A stretch of 64,000 nucleotides of DNA. Origin: Mermis nigrescens. Its lineage: Eukaryota; Nematoda; Enoplea; Mermithida; Mermithidae. The notes under the pieces are model-generated. The model was not told the origin of the DNA, ran no database searches, and saw only the letters and a program-made list of their open reading frames with translations. This document shows, piece by piece, positions 39,169-50,634 of this stretch. A program made the position numbers and the translations under genes. The stretch spans positions 79,459 through 143,458 of the forward strand of contig JAVLUZ010000083.1 in the NCBI GenBank assembly GCA_036768485.1, in the 5' to 3' direction. Within the stretch, counting starts at the first letter, position 1, and every line of letters starts with the position of its first letter.

Positions 39169-39856
39169 TACGAGAATGTTGTATGTGAAGTGCAATAAGC
39201 CAGAGGTCAAAGAGGTAATAGGCATGAAGCACACATAAATGTAGGTTTGGGGGTTTACCCGCGGTATCTAACTGACCCACGTAATACTACTACTTACCAG
39301 GCACGTAACTGGCCGTCCTATTTTGGTTGGGAACCAACACCAATTTTGGGGGACTAAGCCCTAAAATGACCAAAAATAGCACAAAATAACGTTTAAAAAG
39401 TCCTATCTACTGAATTTTGGGGTCCGGCCGGACCCTTTCATTCCCTCCAGAGCTATGTGCCTGCAACTCGCTGACAGCAAGTCATTTCTCCCTTTTCACA
39501 AGCATCGAAACGAAAACGGAAACGATGGGTAAAATCCGGAAACGGAAACGATGTGTAAAAAGCCGGAAACGGAGACGGAAACGATCCAATGCACCTGAAA
39601 CGGTGTTTCCCAAGTAGGGCTCATCAGGGTGAACACCCCAAACCCCGTTTACGGCTAAATTTCTCCCACTTAAGGGGGATTTAGGGGCTCGGAAACTGGG
39701 TACCCCATTATTCATATGAGAAGCTGACCCTGGTTCCGTTGAAAGTTTCTCCGACCTGGGGGTAGTCCAAAGTCACACTAACCGGGATACCAAAAGTAGG
39801 GCACATCAGGGTCGAAACCCCCAACCCCGTTTCCGGCAAAATCTTACGCATGGAAG

Positions 39857-40290
39857 CAGCGTTTTTTGTATTTGGCAAAGATTTTTCCCGATGTACAAAA
39901 ACTTTTTGGGACCGTCTTTGTACATGTACAACAATTTTTGGGAAGTCAAAAATTGCAAAAAACGTCTAAAATTCGAAAAAAATTTAGGCGCTTCGCGCCG
40001 AAAATGAGCAACTGTGTGTTCTATATATCTTTATAATTGCAGAAATTGCATTTCAAGAGGAAAAATGTCAAATTTTTCCATTTTAAGACGATTCTTGGTG
40101 ATTTTTGCCTTTAGAGACCCAGAAATTAGCTGAAATACACTACTAAAAGCCGAACAACTCTGTTTTTACAACACCAAAATTGCTACTATACCATATTTTA
40201 GTACACAAAAATTTGCATGTACGAAATGTACAAAGATATCTGGGGACCATCTTTGTACATATACAAACGGACCTTAAACAAAAAACCCTG
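39857..40290. mobile_element. hAT-like element (CAGSGTTTTTTGT ends) inside the satellite
   Basis: It starts CAGCGTTTTTTGTATTTGG and ends with the complement of CAGGGTTTTTTGTTTAAGG. CATGGAAG and CATGGAAT flank it (7 of 8). It carries the palindromic word TTTGTACATGTACAA, and CGCTTCGCGCCG near 39990. A related, rearranged copy is at about 52140-52900. Confidence 0.85.
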
Positions 40291-41482
40291 CATGGAATGA
40301 AGATTTAGGGGCTCGGGAAACAGGGTACCCCATTATTCATATGTGAAGCTGACCCGGTTCCATCGGGGTTTCTCCGCCCTAAGGGCAGTCCAAAGTGGCG
40401 GAACCGGGGTCCCGTAAGTAGGGCTCAACAGGGTCAACACCCCCAACCCCGTTTCGGCAAACTTTTACCCATAGAATAGGAGTTTAGGGACTAGGAAAAT
40501 TAGTAGCTCATTATTCATACATGTAGCTGACCCCAGTACCGTCGGGGTTTCTCCGCTCTTAGTGTAGTCCAAAGTGGCGGAACCGGGGTTCCCCAAGTAG
40601 GACCCATCGAGGGTCAACACCCGCAGCCCCGTTTCCGGCAAAATTTTACCCATGGAAGGGGGTTTAGGGGCGCGGAAACGGAGTACCTCATTATTCATAT
40701 ATGTAGCTGACCCCGGTTCCGTCGTGGGTTTCTACTCACCTAGGGGTGGTCCAAAGTGGCGGAAACGGGGTTCCCCAAGTAGGACCTTTTAATGTAAACA
40801 CCCCCAACCCTGTTTCCGGCAAAATTTCTCCCAGTGAAGGGGTTACGAAACTCGGAAACGGGGTACCCCATTATTTATATGAGAAACCTCGGTTCCGTCA
40901 GTGGTTTCTCGGCCCTGGAAGTAGTCCAAAGTGCCGGAACCGGAGTCGCAAGTAGGGCCCATCAGGGTCATCAACACCTCCAACGCCTTTACCGAAAATT
41001 TTTCATTTACTGAAGAGGGTTTAGGGGCTCGGCAGTCAAAGTGCCGTAGCCGGGGTTCACAAAGTAGGACCTATTAATGTGAACACCCTCAACCCTGTTT
41101 CCGGCAAAATTTCTCCCGATCAAGGGCGGTTTAGGGGCTCGAAAACGGGGTACCCCATTATTCATATATTTACATAGGTAAAATTTTGCCTGGAAACGGG
41201 GTTAAGGGTGTTGACCTTAATGGGTCCTACTTTCGAATACCCAGTTCCGCCACTTTGGACCACTCTTAAGGCAGAGAAACTCCCGAATGAACCGGGTTCA
41301 GTTACATTCATGAATAATGAGCTACTAAGTTTCCTAGTCCCTAAACCCCCATTCTATGGGTAACATTTTGCCGAAAATGGGGCTGGGGGTGTTGAACCTG
41401 ATGGGCCCTACTTATTGAACCCCGGTTCCGGCACTTTAGACTACCCCGAGGGCGGAGAAACCACCGACGGAGCCAGAGTCAG

Positions 41483-41645
<163 letters not shown>

Positions 41646-42214
41646 TAATGGGGTACCCTGTTTCCGAGCCCCTAAACCCCTCTACAATGGGAGAAAATTG
41701 TCTGGAAACGAGGTTGAGGTGTTCCCCCTGATGGGCCTTACTTGGGGAACCCCGCTTCCAGCACTTTGGACCAACCCCAGGGCGGAGAAACCCCGACGGA
41801 ACCGGGGTCAGCTTCACGTATAGATAATAGGGTCCTAAACTCCCCTTCAGTGGGTAAAAATTCAGCCGGGAACTGGGTTAGGGGTGTTAACCCTGGTTTA
41901 GCCTACTTGGGAAACCCCGTTTCCGGCACTTTGGATTACCCTCAGAGCGGAGAAACCCCCAACGGAACTGTGTGCAAAATACTATAACTGCGTTTCCGTC
42001 TCCGTATTTTGCCCATCGTTTCTGTTTCAATTTCCGTTTCCGGATTTTTACCCACACCCTCGATATACAGGCATTAGTTTGTGCCTCACTTCAGTAGGGT
42101 TAAACAATCGTTTTCTTTTCTTTTCTTGTATCACAGTAAAACTTGAATCCGTCTAAACGTATTTCACGTCAAACCTACATTTTGGATTACGTGCTAACTT
42201 ATGTACATACTTTA

Positions 42215-42403
42215 TCTTTTTTAGCAAGATAAATTCCTATGAAAAAGATAAAGACAAAGATGAAGATAGCCTGTGATTTTCCCTAAAAGATAAAGATAAA
42301 GATAAAGATAACATAAAGAAATCGTCAAGATAAAGATAAAGATATCTTTATCTTTATCTATGTATCTTGCTAAAAAGATAAAGATAAAGATATCTTTTAC
42401 AAC
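42215..42403. repeat. AAAGAT microsatellite, copy 2, with inverted core
   Basis: Direct AAAGAT runs followed by GATATCTTTATCTTTATC and again AAAGATAAAGATATC, ending TCTTTTACAACAC. The end is the complement of the start of the copy at 38743. Confidence 0.75.
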
Positions 42404-42617
42404 ACAATAAAATATGGTACAGTAACGATTTTAGTGTGGCAAAAATAGAGTTGTTAGACTTTTGGTAGTGTGTTTTAGCTAATTTCTGGATTTCTGAGTG
42501 CAAAAATCACTAATATTTGCCTCAAAACGGCGCGAAGCGCTGGAAAAATTTGACATTTTCCTTTCAAAATGCAATTTCTGAAATTATAAAGATATGTAGT
42601 GCACACAATCACTTATT

Positions 42618-42760
42618 TCGACAAAAAATTTTCACAACTTGACGAAAATATTTCACAACTTGACAAAAAATTTTCAAAACCTAACAAAAATCTTTCACAA
42701 CTTGACAAAAAATTTTCAGAACTTAATTAACTAAAATATTTCATAACTTTACAAAAATAT
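42618..42760. repeat. 21-bp minisatellite, copy 2
   Basis: Six or seven decayed units of ACTTGACAAAAAATTTTCACA, followed by the same flank as copy 1. Confidence 0.85.
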
Positions 42761-43053
42761 ATCACTGATTGTTTTTTAACGGCAAAGTTTCCGGTAGTAT
42801 ACAATTAGTAGATACCCACGCATATGCGTGGGAGACGAGACATCATGCACCTATGCAGGGTCAACTTCACCTGAATGAAAAAGTTCCTGGGGAAAAAGCC
42901 AAAAATTGATGAAAATTAAAATTTTTTGCTGCATGACCATTCATAATACATGCGCTCGGCTCAATTCTCTGGGATCTGAATTATGGTCCCAAAAGTAAAA
43001 AGTCGAAAAAACGCCAAAAATTATGGAAAGGGCATAAAACATGACTTTTCTAC

Positions 43054-43488
43054 CATACATGCAATTCATGGGAATCCTGGGGACTGGGTGAAATTTTAAA
43101 GTGCCTTTTTTGTTTCAAAAATGGTAGGTACGCGTCAAAAACATCGTTTTTCAGCGTTTCTGATGATGCTCTATCTTTCTAGAATATAAAAACATAAGAA
43201 AATATCGAAAATAATCAAAAAAGTCGGAACAAATTGAACAAAATATAGTCAAAACATGAGTATAATGGTGAGAAGCGCATAAAATTTGGCACTTCTGTGC
43301 AAATATGTAGATAGCTAAAAACGCTAAAAAGCATCTTTTCTTCAAATTTTTCAGAAAATGTTTAGGAACTTTTGAAGAATCGCGAATTCTGGCAAGGTTG
43401 AAAAAATTTTTTGCGGGGGGGGGGTGAAAATTTTCCTGGAGGGGGGGTGGGAACCCCTCCAAAACCCCTCCCCGCAAGATCGTGTATG
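43054..43488. mobile_element. CATACATG-family hAT-like MITE
   Basis: It starts CATACATGCAATTCATGGG and ends GCAAGATCGTGTATG. The flanks TTTTCTAC and TTTTCGAC match at 7 of 8 bases. It lies about 1 kb upstream of the RPL3 start. Confidence 0.85.
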
Positions 43489-44428
43489 TTTTCGACGTTT
43501 TTCGTTTAGCTTTATCCACTGGTGTCAAAAAAGTGACAAAAGAAAAGATTGCGATTTTAATTCAGGAAGTCTTCATGGGTCTTGAATTTCGGGGAGGATT
43601 TAGAGCCCTAGACAACTGCGCGCCTACGTGTACGTGATTAAACTGCAAAAGCGACATATGTACGCTACATATCGTTACATTAGAATAGTTATTACTCCAA
43701 AATCTGCCCCTAGGCAGGAGTAGAATCGCGGAGTAAAACTACCCTGGAGAAACGAATTCCTTCGAGTATATCAAAAATTTATGCTGAGAATTACTCCGTG
43801 ATTTACACCAGAGTACCAGGCTGCCCGGTCACATACACCATAAAATATTCTGCTACAGCAAGAAGCCGTAAAGCTAAAATGAACCGTTTGGAAAGAAACA
43901 GACTGTAGTATGCTTCAAAAATTCAGGTAAGTCCCTATAAGTTCATTCAAACACATGTGTACATATATGTACTTACTGAAAAAATAATTCAGCTATTATA
44001 ACATATATGATTATAACATACATATATAATAAATATATAATAACATATATTATGACATAATTTATAACATATATGACTCTTATGGTAAATCATAGACAAA
44101 GTCAATTTAATTAGTACAATCTGCTTCCTTGTGTAAATTCAACAGCGTATTTGTGCCTAAGTTTAAGTGAAACAGACAAAGATTAAAATTACTCAATATC
44201 TTTTGTGCTACAACTGAATCATTAATACTTCAAAAGTGGGTATGATAAAGAGGTTAGCAGTGATAATTGCGTAAAAAACGCGATTGCTTAATTACTGTAG
44301 GTGCTTCGCGTTTCTAGACTACGTGCTGCAGTTTTCTGAGTTCTTTGGTGTCTCGTCGACCGTCGTCATTGCTTGACTCACCGCGTCTTCATTTGTATTT
44401 TTCTCTTGACGTCGGATCTTCTAGTGGA

Positions 44429-44431
44429 ATG
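44429..44431 (+). CDS. RPL3: RPL3, first coding exon (ATG only)
   Basis: The codon ATG is followed directly by the donor GTAAGC, and the next exon opens with [11 protein letters not shown], the usual residues 2 onward of ribosomal protein L3. An exon ending at the initiator ATG is common in ribosomal protein genes. Just upstream is a pyrimidine-rich TTCTCTT that could be the TOP start of the mRNA, but I cannot place the cap site. Confidence 0.85.
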
Positions 44432-45491
44432 GTAAGCCATTTTTAAAATTGTGGAGTTTTTGAGAATAAGGCGACCTTGTCAAATTTTGAACAAAACGTG
44501 TCTTTATGACTTTTCAAAGAATAGTCTTTAACTTAACAACAAAAACAACAACAACAATTTATTCGCTAAGTCGAAAGAAAATATTAACATACATGGATAA
44601 GACGAATGAACGAAAATGGAAATACATGAAAGACAGAACAAATTAAGTATGACGAAGCAGGGTAAACGTAAAGGCAATAGGGAAAACTGCTCTTACTTAC
44701 GCCCCTTTAAGAAATTTAGAAAGGTTTAATCTTTTAAGTTTAGTCAGAAAAACGTGTATATTTGGAGCACTTATAATCTGTTCAGGTAGAGAGTTCCAGA
44801 TAGGAATTATTCGATTGCAAAAATCAAATTTTCTGCAATTTTTATTTACATGATTGATGAGAAGTTTACAAGAATTTGCTGCTCGATTAGAATTTAAATT
44901 AATTGTGAAGAAATCCTTGAAAGGAAGAGCTTGACATTTGATAATAGAAGTCGAAAAAACTGTCGGTAAACCATGTGAGTTTTTACAAAGATTTTTTCAC
45001 TCTCATGGTTGACAGATCGTGTTTTCAACATCTACGATAATATATATATTGCTTCAAGAGGCATAAAATCACGTTTTTTTGAAAATTTGACATTACAGCA
45101 CCTAACTCATCTGTACATCGACCTAGGCATCTATACATCGACCCGAGTGGGAGCGACTCTCTACCTAAGCAGCTTTGAACACCTTTTCAGATATACTAAG
45201 CCTAATCCTAAGTGTAATAGAAGTAAAAACGGCTAATATTGAGAATAGCCCAGTTCGTCTGAATTAATTTGTTATCCTTAAAGACATGAAGTTCAACAGC
45301 CTGTAACTCGGTCAACAATGCCGACCGACACCTAATTCTTTCAGATTTGAATTCCTTGACCCTTAATTAGATTAAATCATCCATGCAAATATAATTTGTA
45401 GGAGGTCACCTTATTCTCAATATTACCCAAAATTCTTATTTCTGACTAAGTGCTTGAGCTTTTGCAAAACCTCAATTATCTTATCATTCAG
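44432..45491 (+). other. RPL3 intron 1, carrying a LINE 3' fragment
   Basis: It contains the antisense LINE fragment at 44530-44960 and possibly more of the same element up to about 45410. The acceptor is attcag/. Confidence 0.8.
44530..44960 (-). mobile_element. LINE retrotransposon 3' end, 5'-truncated
   Basis: On the - strand, NSNRAANSCKLLINHVNK, then NRIIPIWNSLPEQIISAPN and LTKLKRLNLSKFLKGA, is the typical C-terminus of CR1/Jockey-type reverse transcriptases. It is followed by a 3' untranslated part ending in TTGTTGTTGTTG. Frame damage makes anything beyond 44960 uncertain. The truncated 5' end is normal for LINE insertions. Confidence 0.82.
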
Positions 45492-45684
45492 TCGCACAGC
45501 AAGTTTTCGAGACCTCGCCATGGATCGATGGGCTTTTATCCGAAGAAACGCTCTTCTCGCCATCGTGGCAAAGTAAAAGCCTTCCCAAGAGATGATCCAT
45601 CGAAGCCGGTCCATTTGACCGCCTTCATTTCATACAAGGCGGGTATGACCCATATCGTTCGAGAAGTGGACAAGCCTGGCTCAA
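45492..45684 (+). CDS. RPL3: RPL3 exon 2
   Basis: 64 codons plus one base, acceptor attcag/ and donor TCAA/gtttgt. It encodes [20 protein letters not shown], then [20 protein letters not shown] and [17 protein letters not shown]. This is the N-terminal extension of ribosomal protein L3 (uL3), a large-subunit protein that reaches toward the peptidyl-transferase centre. The frame is intact and continues into the exon at 48172. Confidence 0.97.
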
Positions 45685-48171
45685 GTTTGTTTGATATTTT
45701 ATTAGTCATGGAAAATTAGGTACCTACCACATATTTTTGGTCTACAGATGGAGCCTAGCTTTAATATAAATACGTACAAAAATGGTTCACAATTTCGAGT
45801 GAATTTCTTCAAAGCATCATGCTTGCTTCGTGAACAAATCTCATTTTCTGCGTAAAGCCGTGCAGAACAGATATGCAATGCAAAATATGCCTTATGCTAT
45901 AGAGACTAAAAATTGAGGATTCAAATAGATTTCAACTTTAATTGTGGAAAAATCGTTTCGGATTTTCGGCCAAAAAAGCAAAGGTGGGTGTAGTTGAAAG
46001 AAGAAATCATTCTTACATTTGATTTTGGGAGTAAGCGGGCACGTGCCCTCCTATTCCCTTGGATACAGGTTAAATGGTTAACCTACGTTATCTTAAACAA
46101 TCGGCGCGTTAATTTGTGTGGGTAGCTATATAAATTTGAACGAGGTATGTGATTCTTCTGGAATTTAATATAATAGTTTATTGGCTGAATTGCATGGATG
46201 AGACATGTTACAACAAATACCAATACAATGTAGTTGAAGGAAGAAATTTAGGTTTAGTCTTAGTAGTTTGGACATTCATAATTAAGTAGCATGACGGTGT
46301 CAAGCGTTTGAAATAAGTCTGAGTAATAGGATGCAATGAGCAGGAACGAGCGAAACATTCACAGAATCGTAAAATATTGCATGATTGCCTACAAACAGCT
46401 CTCTACGAGATGTTTTTTGCGCTGTCTTTTGACGCTTTCTAAACTGTTTTGTGAAAACGGAGAATTTTTTCCTGTTTTATTTTAGACGGATTAGTCTACA
46501 AATTGTCGATTCTTTTCAATCCAAATTCATTTAACTTATTCCGTCATTTATGTATGTCACTTTGTAAATTTCTGCAATTTACCTCGGTTTTACTGACCTA
46601 ACTTGACGTGCATTATTTTGTCATGTAACGAAATTAGTTTTCTCCATAATAAGTTGCTCTCTCAGTTTTTTATAACTTTTTTATAACCTATAAATATAAT
46701 AATATAATCGACCGAAACAATTTTCCAAATTCTGGCTGTGCAAGTAAATTTTGCTCTATTTTGTTTAATTCACGCAGTTTATATAACAAAATTGCTGGAA
46801 GTTCTTTCATTAACGATTTAATTTTTATTACTGTTATGAAGAGCAATGTCCTTACATGCTAATGAAGAGCAATGTCCCGTCGATGCTCCATCTCTCGCCA
46901 CTTAGTTGATTTCATAGATCCTTTAGTCTTGGTGAAAAATTCGACCAAAGTCAAAACTAAGAAAAAACGAGCAAATTCAATTCGTGAAGTAAAAAAACCA
47001 TGGGAAATAAAAAAAGCCAGCCCTAAAATTTTATGCGAAGTGCGTGGTTTGCAGCGTAATATAGTTAGTTGACCTTAAATGATCATATTTTTTGAAAAAA
47101 TTCATTTTTTACCATATTTCCGTTCATTTTATCACATTTATATAAAAATCAATAATTTTTTTCCGAATTTTATCAAAAGTTCTGTAAATTTCAAAAATAA
47201 AGCCTCCAAATGATAAAAACAAGTCTAATGAAGTCTTTTCTACATATTTGCAAGAAATCGGTGCAAAATTATGCAACTTGATCAGAAAGTAATTTCGTTG
47301 CCATGGCAACGTATACTTCGCATTGGTCTTTTTTAGGTTCAGTGGTTTTTGTTAGATTTACAATCGAACTTTTTTGGCAGTTTTTGGACTGATTCTTATT
47401 TTTGTGAAAAATAAATATCAGGCATCATGAAAGGTACAACGAGGCACATTTCTGCTAAGTTTTGTAAAAATTGGCGCTGGTTTTCTTAGGTTACAACTGG
47501 TTTTTGTAGGTTTGACTTTGAAAGGTATACTGTAGTTATGTGGATGACAGGACAACTAAATTTTTCTGACATAAGTCTGCACGGGAGCCTAATCGTTAAA
47601 CCACGAAAGATTCTAGCAAATATGAATACGGGTAGAAATGACTGACCCTCAGAAATGCTTTAAAAAATCATCAAAAACGGCAATTTTTAGGAACTTTTCG
47701 ACAAACTTATATCTCAAGTTTCTGAAAGATCGGGAAAGAAATCGGGGGTCAGTTGTAATCCTCACAGCATAGCTTGTTTGCCAGTATAATATCAGTCATC
47801 TCCTTTTGGTTATGGAGAAAAGGGGTGGTTTTTTAGGTTACAAATCGACTGGTTTTTTAGAGGCCTGCACTATAAATTTCGACTTATTGTAAATGTACTG
47901 TAAGCATTTGAATCAACTAGGAAATTGGATCTGCCATAATATATTCGAAGTTCTTCAAATGTTGAGACATTTCAGAGAAATTTGAAAAAGGGTGATTCCA
48001 GTAATTTTTTGATGGGTTAACACGTGATTAACTTGTGAGCGCGATCAGGTGTTTGCCTGTGTGTCCAGGACATTTCACGTTTTATATTCTGCTGTCTTTT
48101 TTCCATGCGACATTTTATCCTCGCGTTTATTCAGAATAAAGCATTAATATTAGTATGTACCTGTATTTCAG
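45685..48171 (+). other. RPL3 intron 2
   Basis: AT-rich. 47340-47890 repeats phrases like TGGTTTTTGTAGGTTTGA. 48040-48150 matches the antisense retroelement tail also seen at 62985-63090 (TCCAGG..CATGCGACATTTTATCC). No exon seen. Confidence 0.5.
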
Positions 48172-48239
48172 AGGTAAATAAAAAAGGAAGTTGTCGAGCC
48201 GGTAACGATTTTGGAAGTCCCCGCCAATGGTCATAATTG
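48172..48239 (+). CDS. RPL3: RPL3 exon 3, two single-base insertions
   Basis: Acceptor tttcag/ and donor ATTG/gtaagt. The expected exon is 66 bases but 68 are present. An extra G after the A run (AAAAAAGGAAG) and an extra C in GTCCCCGCC break the frame, while VNKK, VVEPVTILE and PMVII are legible in three frames. Both extra bases sit in short homopolymers and there is no other damage. Confidence 0.85.
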
Positions 48240-48519
48240 GTAAGTTCTGAATTTCACGTCCTTTTCCGGTATGGATGACAAATATTGGAGCCACATATGG
48301 GCGTGAGGTTTTTTTGGACCTGTTGTATATATTTAACAGGGAATGAAGATACCCCCCGAGTCTAATTTTTTTACCCCCTCCCTCCCATTTTTAGCGAAAA
48401 TTGCGCTTTTTGGCCATTTTTTCCATTTTGACCAGAAATTAGTTTTAATTAACCCCCACCCCAGCATTCAGGCGATGTCCTCGTTTGATTCGCAGTAATA
48501 AAATGGAGTTATGATCAGA

Positions 48520-49110
48520 CATGCTCACTATAGAATTCTGGGGAGTGAAATTTTAAAGGGCATTTTTTGTGTCCAAAAATGGTGGATACGCCTTCTTTGT
48601 CGTTTCTGACGATGCTTTATCTTTCTAGAGCATAAAAGCATAATGAAATTTTAGGAAAAAAACAAAAGCCTAACAAAGTGAACAATTTAAAGGTCGAAAC
48701 ATGAGTATATGGCGCGAAGCGCGAAAATGCACAGCATAGAATTCTGAGGGGTAAAATTATAAAGTGCCTTTTGGGCTCCAAAATGGTAGGTACGCGTCAA
48801 AAACATGGTTTTAGCTTTTGACGATGTTCTATCTTTCTTTAGCGTAAATACGTTCAAAAAAATTGAAAAAATCAATAAGGCGAACAAATGAACAAAATAT
48901 TGTCAAAATGTGAGTACGGTGGCGCAAGCACGAACATCCTTTGAGCAAATAGATAGCTGAAAACGCTTAAAAAGCACCTGTTCTGCAATTTTTGAAAATT
49001 TTGCCGGAACTTTCGAAACATCGCCAATTCTGGAGGGTAAAAATTTTTGAGGGGGGTGTGAAAATTTTTCCGCATCCTCCCCCTTCAAACCCCCCAAGAT
49101 CATGTATAAG
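48520..49110. repeat. Nested CATACATG-family MITE copies
   Basis: Two left ends (ACATGCTCACTATAGAATTC near 48520, ATGCACAGCATAGAATTC near 48728) share one right end, CCAAGATCATGTATA at 49107. The GC mini-hairpin GGCGCGAAGCGCG is at 48711. Confidence 0.65.
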
Positions 49111-50059
49111 TGAAACGCTTTAAAATCAATTTTTCCTGCGACTTTTCAGGAGAAATTTCGAAAAATCGCCAATTCCGAGGAATGAAAAATTCTCTGTGGT
49201 GTAAAAATTTCCCCGAGGGGATAAACCCTCTCCATAGTTGCACAAAGTCAGGGTCAGAGAGAGTCGAATCCAAAGATCCGAAACAGTAAATGTAACGTTC
49301 TTGATGTTTCTGCTGTTTAAACGATCAAATGATGTCAAAGTAGCCTATAAAACGCTTTTTCAGGGTAATATCGCATTTAAGCGCATTTCTAGTCCATTGG
49401 GCCGCATTATATCAATTTTAGCACTAGAAAATGCAAAAACTCACGCAATTTCGGGCGTTTTTTGAGTCCGGGAGAATTTGACCCTTTTTACTGCTTTTAA
49501 CTTCAAAAATTGTGCAAAAAACGTTCCAGTATTTCAAAATCGCTGGGCAGTCTAAAAAGGGTAAAGGCACCTTTTTATGCAAAATTTTCGAATTTTTCTG
49601 GAAACACCGGAAAAATCGCCAATTCTCTTGGGGTGGCTCCTAAGATCATTTAAATTTACCCACTGAAACGCGTTCCCTCAAGGGGGGGTTGAGGCGGTAT
49701 TTCACCTAAAATTATCTGAAAAGTCAACATTTGGATTCGTTCATATATTTTTACTTACAAAAGTGACAAAACTAGTCAGAATTGGACTGCATAAAAGATG
49801 GCATTTATATAAAACGTTTTAAGCATTTTTCTTATTCGACGATTGAAGGCTTGGTCCTAAATTTGGGGTTTCTCCACCCCTCGAGTTTTAAGCTTGGGAA
49901 AGCAGGGCTTGCTGCCATGTAAGGATTCGGAATTTAGGGAGGGGCACCCGGTCATTTTCAGGAGGAGGGGATAAATTACTTATAATCTTTGGCCAACAAA
50001 TTGCCCAAAAACATAAAAATGGCCAAAAATCGCAAATTTTTCAAAAATCGGAAAGGGGG

Positions 50060-50435
50060 ATCAGAGATTGTTTACCTTTGAGGGATGGGAGGCGAAAAAT
50101 CGCGGAGGGGTCAAAAATTTTTTAACCTTTGGGGATGGGCCAGAAATCGAAGGGGTCAATAATTTTTCGACATTTGAGGGGGATGGCGGGGCGAAAAATC
50201 GTGGAGGGGTCAAAAATTTCTTGACTTTTAGGATGGGCAAAAAATCGGGAAGGGGTCGAAAAAATTTTTGATCTTTGGGGATGGGGCGCGAGAGGAGGGG
50301 GGTCGAAAATTTTCGATTTTTAAGGGATGGGGCAAAAAATCGGTAGGGGTCAGAAATTTTTGACCTTTGGGGAATGGGGTGGGAAAAAATTGGGAGAGGG
50401 GTCAGTGCGCTGACCTCTGGGGGATAAGGGCGCAA
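50060..50435. repeat. ~50-bp tandem repeat, about seven units
   Basis: Units share GGGGATGGG, AAAAATCG, GGGGTCAAAAATTTTT and GACCTTTGG. Copies vary in length between 44 and 55 bp. Confidence 0.75.
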
Positions 50436-50531
50436 CTAACTTTGGGTTGCGGGATAGCCGTCCATCTGTTACATGTCTGCCTGCTACCTATATTATTTGT
50501 ATATGTGTAAACGGTCTTATATTGTTTGAAG

Positions 50532-50634
50532 GTATCATTGGATACATCGAAACTCCTCGTGGTCTGAGATCATTGAAGACGGTTTGGGCTGAGCACATTG
50601 CCGAAGATGCTCGTCGGAGATTCTATAAGAACTG
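50532..50634 (+). CDS. RPL3: RPL3 exon 4
   Basis: Acceptor tttgaag/ and donor AACTG/gtaggc; 103 bases, as the phases of the neighbours require. It encodes [20 protein letters not shown] and [13 protein letters not shown]. The sequence is undamaged and strongly conserved in type; it follows exon 3 in phase 1 and leaves in phase 2. Confidence 0.97.

Larger units (their letters stand above)
48240..50531 (+). other. RPL3 intron 3
   Basis: It holds nested CATACATG-family copies (about 48520-49110) and a ~50-bp tandem repeat (50060-50435). The rest is G/A-rich repeat debris. Confidence 0.6.

Noticed and set aside
50061..50435. Pro/Phe-rich minus-strand ORF with repeats
   Set aside because: It is the translation of the ~50-bp tandem repeat.
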